DNA of 6,629 nucleotides from Alphaproteobacteria bacterium (GTDB taxonomy: Bacteria > Pseudomonadota > Alphaproteobacteria > Micavibrionales > UBA2020): positions 1 to 6,629 of the forward strand of contig JAQSWE010000148.1 of assembly GCA_029266795.1 (NCBI GenBank), read 5' to 3'. The position numbers and the translations under genes are program-made. Below the pieces are notes generated by a model, which worked only from the letters and a program-made list of their open reading frames with translations, was not told the origin of the DNA and ran no database searches. How positions within the stretch are numbered: position 1 is the stretch's first letter; every line of letters begins with the position of its first letter. Below, piece after piece: positions 1-6,627 of the stretch.

Positions 1-1
1 T

Positions 2-2467
2 GGACTTATCGAGGAGCAGATTAAAAAAGCCCTCTTCAACATGCCCCTGCCCCGCCGCCCGCGCGTGACCGGCAAGATCGACGACCGCGGCGCGCCGCTG
101 CTGCCCGAAACTTACGAGCTGTCACCCGGCCAGATCGCCGATGCGCTGATCAAGCGCCTGACGCCGATCATGGATACGTCCAGCTTCGCAAGCCGCATGG
201 AGATCATCCACCGCAATTTCGACCTGAAGGGCAAGCCGTCGCCCGTCGTGCGCATGCCGTGGTTCTGCTCGGGCTGCCCGCATAACACCTCGACCGTGGT
301 GCCGGAAGGCTCCCGTGCGCTTGCCGGCATCGGCTGCCATTACATGACGATGTGGATGGACAGATCGACCATGATGTTCACCCAAATGGGCGGCGAAGGC
401 GTGCCTTGGATCGGGCAGGCCCCGTTCACGGATGAGAAACACATCTTCACCAACCTCGGCGACGGCACCTATTTCCATTCCGGCCTGCTGGCGATCCGCG
501 CCGCGCAGGCGGCAAAGGTGAACATCACCTATAAAATCCTCTACAACGACGCGGTCGCGATGACGGGCGGCCAGCCGGTCGACGGCCAGTTGACCGTGCC
601 GATGGTGGCGGCCCAAGTGCGCGCCGAAGGCATCGAAACGATCCATATCGTGACGGACGAGCCGTGGAAATATAAAGGCGTGATGCTGCCAAGCGGCGTG
701 CAGATCACCCACCGCGACAACCTCGACGAAGTGCAGCGCGTGTTGCGCGAAATTCCGGGCGTCACTGTCATGATCTATGACCAGACCTGCGCCGCCGAAA
801 AACGCCGCCGCCGCAAGCGCGGGTTGATGATCGACCCGCCGAAACGCGTCGTCATCAATGAACGCGTCTGCGAAGGCTGCGGCGATTGCGGCAAGAAATC
901 GAACTGCCTCTCCATCGCGCCCGTCGAAACCGAATTCGGCCGCAAGCGCCAGATCGACCAAAGCAGTTGCAACAAGGATTTCTCCTGCGTGAAGGGCTTC
1001 TGCCCCAGCTTCGTCACCGTGCTCGGCGGCGGGCTCAAGAAACCCGAAGCCGCAAAAATCGGCAACGAGGTCGAAGATTATTTCGCGGCGATGCCGATGC
1101 CTGTCATCGGCGACCTGTCGCAGCCTTGCGCGATCCTCGTCAACGGCGTGGGCGGCACGGGTATCGTGACGGTCGGCGCGATCCTCGCCATGGCGGCGCA
1201 TCTTGAAGACAAGGGCGCGACGACCATGGACCAGACCGGTCTCGCCCAAAAAGGCGGCGCGGTCACGAGCCATATCCGTATCGCGAAATCGCCGGAGGCG
1301 ATCAATACCGTGCGCATCGGCATCGCCGGCGCAAATGTCATTATCGGCGCCGATTTGCTGGTGACGGCGGATGGCGATTGCCTGTCGAAAATTCGTCAGG
1401 GCGAAACCAAGATCGTTTTGAACACCCACAAGGCGCAAACGGGCGAATTCACCCGCAAGCCGGACTGGACGATCCCGTCGAAATCCATCGTCTCCACCAT
1501 TGCCGAACTGACCGGCAAGGATAACCTTTTTGTGCTGGATACCACGCAGGTGGCAACCGCACTGATGGGCGATTCGATTGCGACCAATATGTTCATGCTC
1601 GGCTATGCGTGGCAAAAGGGCCTGATCCCGCTCGGCCATGACGCGATCATGAAGGCGATCGAACTCAACGGCGTATCGATTGGCATGAACCAGCAGAGCT
1701 TCACCTGGGGCCGCCGCGCGGCCTGGGACCTCGCGAAGGTCGAAGAACTGGCGGCACCGAAGAAAACGGCCGACGGCTCCGACCGCCACCGCCAGATTTC
1801 GACCTCGACGGAAGAAACCATCGACCGCCGCATGATGTCGCTGACCGGCTATCAGGACGCGAAATATGCCGCGAAGTACAAGGAACTCGTCGATGCCGTG
1901 CGCACCGCCGAGATCCGCGTCAAGGGCAACCCCGGCAAGCTGACGGAGGCCGTCGCGCGCTATTACTACAAACTGATGGCGTACAAGGACGAATACGAAG
2001 TCGCCCGCCTGCATACCGACGGCCAGTTCCTGAGCCAGCTGAAGAATACCTTCGATGGCGATTACAAGCTGCGCTTCCACCTCGCCCCGCCCCTGCTCGC
2101 GAAACGCGACGCGGTGACGGGAGAACTCCAGAAAATGGAATTCGGCGCGTGGATTTTGCCGGTGTTCGGCATTCTGGCCAAGCTCAAAGGCCTGCGCGGC
2201 ACGCCGCTCGATATCTTCGGCTATACCCATGAACGCCGCACGGAACGCCAGCTGATCAAGGATTACCGCGCGACGATCGAGGGACTGCTCACCGGCCTCA
2301 CCGACCGCAACTACAACGTCGCGGTCGATATCGCCAGCATCCCGGAACATATCCGCGGCTATGGCCACGTGAAGGAAGCGCACCTGAAAAAAGCGAAGGA
2401 AGCGGAAGCCGCGCTACTCCTCAGCTTCAACAGGCCGATCCAGCCGGCGCAGAAAAAGGCCGCCTGA
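2..2467 (+). CDS. Fused indolepyruvate-type 2-oxoacid:ferredoxin oxidoreductase, C-terminal 821 codons (5' end outside window)
   Basis: The family oxidatively decarboxylates indolepyruvate and related aryl 2-oxoacids with CoA, giving the acyl-CoA, CO2 and reduced ferredoxin in the cytoplasm. The frame is open to the left edge, so the ATG at 41 is internal. Fused family members are roughly 1,150-1,190 residues, so about 350 N-terminal residues (the pyruvate-ferredoxin-oxidoreductase alpha-type domain) are missing here. Counting from Met at 41, a thiamine diphosphate domain occupies about 60-250, with CSGC at 76-79 and a GDG (140-142) paired with Asn169. A cysteine-rich segment follows, with Cys277, 280, 283, 289, 310, 316 and 321, probably Fe-S ligands. 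The gamma (POR_gamma-type) domain spans about 362-560, with a glycine-rich NGVGGTG at 368-374 and QTGLAQKGG at 398-406. The helical C-terminal region, about 600-790, resembles DUF6537. Stop is TGA. Domain identity is seen; the exact substrate is inferred, and other aryl or branched-chain 2-oxoacids are possible. Confidence 0.93.
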   Translation, partial: GLIEEQIKKALFNMPLPRRPRVTGKIDDRGAPLLPETYELSPGQIADALIKRLTPIMDTSSFASRMEIIHRNFDLKGKPSPVVRMPWFCSGCPHNTSTVVPEGSRALAGIGCHYMTMWMDRSTMMFTQMGGEGVPWIGQAPFTDEKHIFTNLGDGTYFHSGLLAIRAAQAAKVNITYKILYNDAVAMTGGQPVDGQLTVPMVAAQVRAEGIETIHIVTDEPWKYKGVMLPSGVQITHRDNLDEVQRVLREIPGVTVMIYDQTCAAEKRRRRKRGLMIDPPKRVVINERVCEGCGDCGKKSNCLSIAPVETEFGRKRQIDQSSCNKDFSCVKGFCPSFVTVLGGGLKKPEAAKIGNEVEDYFAAMPMPVIGDLSQPCAILVNGVGGTGIVTVGAILAMAAHLEDKGATTMDQTGLAQKGGAVTSHIRIAKSPEAINTVRIGIAGANVIIGADLLVTADGDCLSKIRQGETKIVLNTHKAQTGEFTRKPDWTIPSKSIVSTIAELTGKDNLFVLDTTQVATALMGDSIATNMFMLGYAWQKGLIPLGHDAIMKAIELNGVSIGMNQQSFTWGRRAAWDLAKVEELAAPKKTADGSDRHRQISTSTEETIDRRMMSLTGYQDAKYAAKYKELVDAVRTAEIRVKGNPGKLTEAVARYYYKLMAYKDEYEVARLHTDGQFLSQLKNTFDGDYKLRFHLAPPLLAKRDAVTGELQKMEFGAWILPVFGILAKLKGLRGTPLDIFGYTHERRTERQLIKDYRATIEGLLTGLTDRNYNVAVDIASIPEHIRGYGHVKEAHLKKAKEAEAALLLSFNRPIQPAQKKAA

Positions 2468-2473
2468 TATATT

Positions 2474-2689
2474 TTATGTTTTCGACAGCAGCCGGAGGCG
2501 GACTTGCCAGCCTTCGCTGCGCTCGACCGGCATGACGTAATTGTCAGCCGATACCGGTTTCCAGATGGGCGCCGGACCGCCATCCTCGCTGCCAAAACCG
2601 TTCGACGCGAAGAAGAACAGCGGCAGGGCGAAGGCGAGAATGATAAAATACATTTTGTATTTGTTTAAAACGTTCAGTGAGTGTTTCAT
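2474..2689 (-). CDS. Small membrane-anchored or exported protein of unknown function, 71 aa
   Basis: I do not recognise this protein. It has a short basic N-terminus (Lys2, Lys10, Lys12), one hydrophobic stretch at about 13-28 (YFIILAFALPLFFFA) and a polar tail of about 40 residues starting near SEDGG (33-37). This fits a signal anchor or an uncleaved signal peptide with the tail in the periplasm; there is no lipobox cysteine and no clear AxA cleavage site. Codons from about residue 17 onward almost all end in G or C, like the neighbouring real genes, which supports coding. I chose ATG 2689 because AAAAGGGG lies 8 nt upstream; an in-frame GTG at 2695 sits only 2 nt from that site. The gene follows yejF after 163 bp on the same strand and converges on the oxidoreductase gene with 6 bp between stops. 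A candidate promoter near 2748-2756 suggests a separate transcript. Confidence 0.68.
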   Translation of the reverse strand: MKHSLNVLNKYKMYFIILAFALPLFFFASNGFGSEDGGPAPIWKPVSADNYVMPVERSEGWQVRLRLLSKT

Positions 2690-2697
2690 GGACACGA

Positions 2698-2705
2698 CCC
2701 CTTTT
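2698..2705 (-). promoter_or_regulatory. Ribosome binding site of the 71-aa gene
   Basis: Read on the - strand this is AAAAGGGG, 8 nt before ATG 2689. It decides the start in favour of ATG 2689 over the in-frame GTG at 2695. The same AAGGGG core precedes yejE in this window. Confidence 0.6.
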
Positions 2706-2747
2706 CTTTTTACTCATGGAAGCGTCCCCCGATGTTTCCTTATCTTC

Positions 2748-2756
2748 AGTATATCA
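2748..2756 (-). promoter_or_regulatory. Candidate extended -10 promoter for the 71-aa gene
   Basis: Read on the - strand this is TGATATACT: a TATACT hexamer (5 of 6 matches to TATAAT) preceded by the TGn of an extended -10 element. No good TTGACA-like -35 lies 16-18 bp upstream, which extended -10 promoters can tolerate. Transcription would start near 2741 and give a leader of about 50 nt before ATG 2689. The surrounding 2690-2852 stretch is visibly AT-richer than the genes on either side. A match this short can arise by chance in such DNA. Confidence 0.4.
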
Positions 2757-2852
2757 CCGGAAATTTTAACATCGGTTTAAGTATTCATAGAATTGTTTAC
2801 AAATGATGACAACGCGGTGAGCTGCGTTCATGATTGTGAAATGTGAAAAAAT

Positions 2853-4466
2853 TTAGGCGGCGTGCGGCGCGACTTCGATATTGAGCGCGGCGGCGAGCAG
2901 CGCCTTGGTGTAATCCTCGCGGGGCGCATCGAACACCTGTGCCGCAGGGCCGCTCTCGACCACCTTGCCGTTACGCATGACAATTACATCATGCGCCATC
3001 GCCTTCACCACGCGCAAATCATGGCTGATGAACATATAGGCGAGGTTGTGGTCGCGCTGTAATTTCCGCAGCAAGTCCACGATCTGCGCCTGCACCGACA
3101 TATCAAGGGCCGATGTCGGTTCGTCCAGTATCACGAATTTCGGGTTCAGCACCATCGCACGCGCGATGGCGATACGCTGCCGCTGGCCGCCGGAAAATTC
3201 ATGCGGATACCGGTTGCGCGTCTCGGGGTCGAGGCCGACTTCTTTCAACCCCGCCACCACCTTCGCATCACGCTCCGCCGCATTCATCTGCGGGAAATGC
3301 ACGAGCAGCCCTTCCTCGATAATCTGGGCGACCGACAGACGCGGCGAGAGCGAGCCGTAGGGATCCTGGAAAACAATCTGCATATCGCGGCGAAGGGGAC
3401 GGATTTCCTTGTCGCTCATGTCATTCAACGATTTGCCATTAAACTGCACCAGCCCCTGGCTTTGCAGCAGGCGCAGCAGCGCAAGGCCGAGTGTCGTCTT
3501 GCCCGAACCCGACTCACCGACAACGCCAACTGTTTGACCGGGGCGGATGACGACATTAATCCCGTCGACCGCGCGCACGTAATCGGTCGTGCGGCGGAAA
3601 ATGCCGGTCTTGATCGGGAAATGCACTTTCAGGTCGTCGGCCTTCAATATCGGCGCGGCATTCGTATCGAACGGCAGCGGCTGGCCATGCGGCTGCGCGG
3701 CCAGCAGCATCTTCGTATACTCGTGCTGGGGATTGTTGAACAGTGATTGGGTTTCCGACAATTCGACGATATCGCCGTGATACATGACGGCGACGCGCTT
3801 CGCCATCTTGCGCACAATCGACAGGTCATGGGTGATAAGCATGATCGCCATGCCCATTTTCTGCTGCAGTTCCAAAAGTAGTTTCAGTATCTGCGCCTGC
3901 ACCGTCACATCGACCGCCGTCGTGGGTTCATCCGCGATCAACAGGTCGGGTTCGTTCGCGAGCGCCATCGCGATCATCACGCGCTGCCGCTGCCCGCCCG
4001 AGAGTTCATGCGGATAAGCGCCGAGGCGCTGCGTCAGTTTGTTCAGCCCCACGAGTTCCAGCAACTCGATCACGCGCTTGCGGGCGGCTTCCGGTTGCAT
4101 TTTCTTATGCAGGAACAGCGCCTCCGCAATCTGCTTTTCAATCGTGTGAAGGGGATTCAGTGAGGTCATCGGCTCCTGAAAGATCATCGCAATCTTGTTG
4201 CCGCGGATCGTGCGCAGCACGCTGTCGCCCGCCCCCATCAACTCTTGATCCTTGAACTTGATCGAGCCCGACGGGTGCTGCGCCACCGGATAGGCGAGCA
4301 GTTGCAGGATGGAGAGGGCCGTCACCGATTTGCCGGAGCCGGATTCACCGACCACCGCCAGCGTCTCGCCTTTTTCGATGGTGAAGGAGATGTTCTTCAC
4401 GGCATGCGTGACCTGCTTGCCATTCACGAAATCGACCGAGAGGTTTTTGACGTCCAGCAGGGCCAT
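2853..4466 (-). CDS. yejF: YejF-type ABC transporter ATP-binding protein with two fused nucleotide-binding domains, 537 aa
   Basis: This cytoplasmic ATPase powers the YejABEF importer for oligopeptides and peptide-like compounds, including microcin C in Escherichia coli. It has two complete ABC domains in one chain. Domain 1 has Walker A GESGSGKS at 40-47, Q-loop Gln97, signature LSGGQ at 155-159, Walker B ending Glu180 and switch His213. Domain 2 has Walker A GESGSGKT at 317-324, Gln367, FSGGQ at 424-428, Walker B ending Glu449 and His482. Both sites therefore look active. HEYTKMLLAAQP (248-259) and DYTKALLAA (518-526) are the C-terminal extensions typical of oligopeptide ATPases. The length is close to E. 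coli YejF (529 aa as I recall). The start is ATG 4466, because AAAGGA lies 7 nt upstream; an in-frame extension to 4508 is possible but has no homology support. Only 4 nt separate it from the yejE stop. Domain 1 reads TTAVD where TALD is usual, a minor change. Confidence 0.95.
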   Translation of the reverse strand: MALLDVKNLSVDFVNGKQVTHAVKNISFTIEKGETLAVVGESGSGKSVTALSILQLLAYPVAQHPSGSIKFKDQELMGAGDSVLRTIRGNKIAMIFQEPMTSLNPLHTIEKQIAEALFLHKKMQPEAARKRVIELLELVGLNKLTQRLGAYPHELSGGQRQRVMIAMALANEPDLLIADEPTTAVDVTVQAQILKLLLELQQKMGMAIMLITHDLSIVRKMAKRVAVMYHGDIVELSETQSLFNNPQHEYTKMLLAAQPHGQPLPFDTNAAPILKADDLKVHFPIKTGIFRRTTDYVRAVDGINVVIRPGQTVGVVGESGSGKTTLGLALLRLLQSQGLVQFNGKSLNDMSDKEIRPLRRDMQIVFQDPYGSLSPRLSVAQIIEEGLLVHFPQMNAAERDAKVVAGLKEVGLDPETRNRYPHEFSGGQRQRIAIARAMVLNPKFVILDEPTSALDMSVQAQIVDLLRKLQRDHNLAYMFISHDLRVVKAMAHDVIVMRNGKVVESGPAAQVFDAPREDYTKALLAAALNIEVAPHAA

Positions 4467-4470
4467 GGTT

Positions 4471-5499
4471 TTATCCTTTGAAAATCTTGCGCGGGTCGAA
4501 GGCGTCACGCACCGCCTCGCCGATAAAGGTCAGCAGGCTCAGCATCACGGCGACCGAGAAAAAGGCGGTCATGCCCAGCCACGGCGCCTGCAAGTTGTTC
4601 TTGCCCTGCGACAACAGCTCGCCCAGCGACGGCGAGCCGGGCGGCATGCCGAAGCCGAGGAAATCGAGGCTGGTCAGCGTCGTGATCGACCCCGCCAGCA
4701 CGAAAGGCATCATGGAGAGCGACGCGACCATCGCGTTCGGCAGCGCATGCTTGAACATGATGACCGGCGTGGAAACGCCGAGCGCCTTCGCCGCGCGGAT
4801 GTAATCAAGGTTGCGCGCCTTCAGGAATTCCGCGCGCACGACATCAACCAGCGTCATCCATGAAAAGAGCAGCATGAGGCCGAGCAGCGTGAAAAAGCCC
4901 GGCGTGATAATGCTCGACATAATGATGAGCAGGAAGAACACCGGCATCCCCGACCAGATTTCGATGAAACGCTGCGTCAGCAGGTCGAACAGGCCGCCCA
5001 AGTAACCTTCCATCGCGCCCACCCACATGCCGACGGCGGAGCCCAACAGCGTGAGCGTGAGCCCGAAGATGATCGAGATGCGGAATCCGTAAATCAGCCG
5101 CGCCAGCACATCGCGCGCCTGATCGTCGGTGCCGAGCAGGTTCTCGGCGCTTGGTGGCGAAGGCGCGGGTACATTGAGGTTGTAGTTGATCGTCTGGTAC
5201 GAATAGCGCACGGGCGGCCAGAGCATCCAGCCTTTCTTGTTAATAAGCTCGGCAACGGCGGGGTCGCGGTAATCGGCTTCGGTTTCAAATTCCCCACCGA
5301 ATTCGGTTTCGGCATAGGACTTGAAGACCGGCATGTAATAGCCGCCGTCATAGCTGACAAAAATCGGCTTGTCGTTGGCCACAAATTCGGCGAAGACGCT
5401 GAATAGGAACAGCACGGCAAAAATCCATAGCGAGACATAGCCGCGGCGGTTGCGGCGGAACTGGTCGATGCGGCGCTGCGCGATTGCGGAGAAAGCCAT
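4471..5499 (-). CDS. yejE: YejE-type ABC transporter permease, 342 aa
   Basis: This inner-membrane subunit pairs with YejB to form the translocation path of the Yej peptide importer. The cytoplasmic N-terminus is basic and ends RRNRRGY (15-21), followed by a first membrane helix at about 22-41. A long periplasmic loop, about 42-135, includes NDKPIFVSYDGGYY (42-55), AETEFGG (63-69) and PSPPS (113-117), and is a hallmark of YejE rather than of generic DppC or OppC proteins. About five further helices follow. The ATPase-contacting EAA-type loop is at about 235-256 (RAAKALGV, then HALPNA). The C-terminus (FIGEAVRDAFDPRK) matches remembered E. coli YejE closely, as does the length (341 aa there). 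The start is ATG 5499, which shares one base with the yejB TGA (TGATG) and has AAGGGG 7 nt upstream. Earlier in-frame GTG codons would overlap yejB and add residues that do not match the family. Confidence 0.95.
   Translation of the reverse strand: MAFSAIAQRRIDQFRRNRRGYVSLWIFAVLFLFSVFAEFVANDKPIFVSYDGGYYMPVFKSYAETEFGGEFETEADYRDPAVAELINKKGWMLWPPVRYSYQTINYNLNVPAPSPPSAENLLGTDDQARDVLARLIYGFRISIIFGLTLTLLGSAVGMWVGAMEGYLGGLFDLLTQRFIEIWSGMPVFFLLIIMSSIITPGFFTLLGLMLLFSWMTLVDVVRAEFLKARNLDYIRAAKALGVSTPVIMFKHALPNAMVASLSMMPFVLAGSITTLTSLDFLGFGMPPGSPSLGELLSQGKNNLQAPWLGMTAFFSVAVMLSLLTFIGEAVRDAFDPRKIFKG
4474..4479 (-). promoter_or_regulatory. Ribosome binding site of yejF, inside the yejE 3' end
   Basis: Read on the - strand the sequence is AAAGGA, immediately followed by the yejE stop TAA and then AACC and ATG 4466. 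The Shine-Dalgarno site is thus the last two sense codons of yejE (Lys-Gly), an arrangement that favours translational coupling and fixes the yejF start. Confidence 0.75.
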
Positions 5500-6611
5500 C
5501 ACCGTGCCCCTTGCGAATTGAAATCGATGCGCGGATCGACCCATGTCATGACAAGGTCGGAAATGAGCTTGATGATAAATCCGAGCAGCGTGAACAGGTA
5601 CAGCGTACCGAACATGACGGGATAATCGCGGTTGAGCGCGGATTCAAACCCCAGCAGCCCGAGGCCATCGAGCGAGAAGATCGTCTCGATCAGCAGCGAG
5701 CCGGTCAGGAAGATACTAACCATCGCCGCCGGAATGCCCGCGATCACGATCAGCATAGCGTTGCGGAACACATGGCCGTAGAGCACTTTCAGTTCCGGCA
5801 GACCCTTGGCGCGCGCGGTCAGCACATATTGCTTGTTGATTTCCTCGAGGAAGGAATTTTTGGTGAGGATGGTGAGGCCCGCAAACCCGCTGATGACCAT
5901 GGCCGTGACCGGCAGCGTGATGTGCCAGAAATAATCGAGGATGCGTTTCGGCCACGACATATCCTGCCAGCCGTCCGACACGATGCCGCGCAGCGGGAAT
6001 ATGTTGAAATACTTACCGCCTGCGAAGACGACGATCAACAGAATGGCGAAGAGGAAACCGGGGATCGCATAGCCCGCGATGATGACGCCCGATGTCCACG
6101 TATCAAACGCCGAGCCGTCCTTTACAGCTTTGCGAATGCCGAGCGGGATGGAGATGAAATAGATCAGCAGCGTTGTCCAGAGGCCGAGCGAGATCGATAC
6201 CGGCATTTTCTCCAGCATCAGGTCCATCACGCTGCGGTCCTGAAAGTAGCTGTTGCCGAAATCGAAGGTCAGGTAGTTTTTCAGCATCAGCCAGAAACGC
6301 TCGTGCAATGGCTTATCAAAACCGAACTGTTTTTCGAGGCTCTTGATGAATTCGGGGTCGAGCCCCTGCGCGCCGCGGTATTTGGAATTGCCGCCCGATA
6401 CCGCCATCTGCTGTTGCTGCGACTGTATGCCGGTATCGCTGCCGCCGCCGGAGAAGCGCTGCGTTGCCGAGGTATCCATGCCCTGAATGCGCGCGATCAT
6501 CTGCTCGACCGGCCCGCCCGGTGCCATCTGCACAATCAGGAAGTTGAGCAGCAGGATGCCGAACAGAGTCGGTATCATCAGCAGCAGGCGGCGTATAGTA
6601 TATGCGAGCAC
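5499..6611 (-). CDS. yejB: YejB-type ABC transporter permease, 370 aa, GTG start
   Basis: This is the second inner-membrane subunit of the Yej peptide importer, of the binding-protein-dependent permease fold. The N-terminal helix (about 7-30: RRLLLMIPTL, then QMAPGGPVEQ) matches the DppB/OppB/YejB start. A periplasmic segment with a Ser/Gly/Gln-rich stretch (about 45-78, with four consecutive Gln at 65-68) leads to YRGAQGLDPE (78-87) and GFDKPLHERF (97-106), both typical of YejB. Helices lie at about 141-158, 176-198, 233-250, 284-306 and 333-354. The EAA-type loop is at about 266-285 (ARAKGLPELK, then HVFRNA), and the protein ends VDPRIDF plus a short tail. E. coli YejB is 364 aa as I recall. 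The start is GTG 6611 because its residues 2-10 align with the family N-terminus, although the frame stays open to the window edge. A possible Shine-Dalgarno AAGGGA lies 10 nt upstream. Its stop overlaps the yejE start by one base. Confidence 0.95.
   Translation of the reverse strand: MLAYTIRRLLLMIPTLFGILLLNFLIVQMAPGGPVEQMIARIQGMDTSATQRFSGGGSDTGIQSQQQQMAVSGGNSKYRGAQGLDPEFIKSLEKQFGFDKPLHERFWLMLKNYLTFDFGNSYFQDRSVMDLMLEKMPVSISLGLWTTLLIYFISIPLGIRKAVKDGSAFDTWTSGVIIAGYAIPGFLFAILLIVVFAGGKYFNIFPLRGIVSDGWQDMSWPKRILDYFWHITLPVTAMVISGFAGLTILTKNSFLEEINKQYVLTARAKGLPELKVLYGHVFRNAMLIVIAGIPAAMVSIFLTGSLLIETIFSLDGLGLLGFESALNRDYPVMFGTLYLFTLLGFIIKLISDLVMTWVDPRIDFNSQGAR
5507..5512 (-). promoter_or_regulatory. Ribosome binding site of yejE, inside the yejB 3' end
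   Basis: Read on the - strand the sequence is AAGGGG, 7 nt before ATG 5499, and it lies within the last codons of yejB. Together with the one-base TGATG stop/start overlap it supports coupled translation and rules out the longer in-frame starts. Confidence 0.7.
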
Positions 6612-6621
6612 GGCGGCGTTA

Positions 6622-6627
6622 TCCCTT
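6622..6627 (-). promoter_or_regulatory. Probable ribosome binding site of yejB
   Basis: Read on the - strand the sequence is AAGGGA, 10 nt before GTG 6611, slightly longer than ideal spacing. It is followed at once by TAA (6621-6619), which could be the stop codon of an upstream gene. This repeats the Shine-Dalgarno-then-stop arrangement seen at the yejE-yejF junction. Confidence 0.5.

Noticed and set aside
122..2383. A 753-codon open frame on the - strand, antisense to the oxidoreductase gene
   Set aside because: The + strand frame encodes a recognisable enzyme through its whole length. The antisense product is rich in His, Arg, Ala and Asp with no recognisable domain. Such long shadows are expected where a GC-rich gene has strong third-position bias that removes stop codons from the complementary frame.
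2449..2463. AGGCGGCCTTTTT read on the - strand just past the small gene's stop, considered as a terminator
   Set aside because: The stem would have only three or four pairs with almost no loop, inside the oxidoreductase coding sequence. The T-run alone is not enough.
2541..2780. A 79-codon + strand frame over the small-gene region
   Set aside because: It is antisense to the 71-aa gene, which has the better Shine-Dalgarno, codon pattern and hydrophobic helix. The + strand frame runs through the AT-rich gap and its translation resembles nothing known to me.
2790..2803. TTGT-N2-ACAA short palindrome in the gap after yejF, considered as an operator
   Set aside because: Arms of four bases in AT-rich DNA are expected by chance, and it sits about 40 bp upstream of the candidate -10 with no second copy to support it.
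2811..2828. Inverted repeat AACGC/GCGTT downstream of yejF, considered as a terminator
   Set aside because: Read on the transcribed - strand the stem has an A-C mismatch beyond five pairs, and no T-tract follows directly. It is too weak to call.
3201..3746. A 181-codon + strand frame, and other + strand frames within 2862-5005
   Set aside because: They lie opposite yejF and yejE, whose motifs are continuous on the - strand. Their translations show no domain and look like complementary shadows.
4467..4508. In-frame 14-codon N-terminal extension of yejF
   Set aside because: It would overlap the yejE 3' end. The start at 4466 has a well-spaced AAAGGA and matches where YejF homologues begin.
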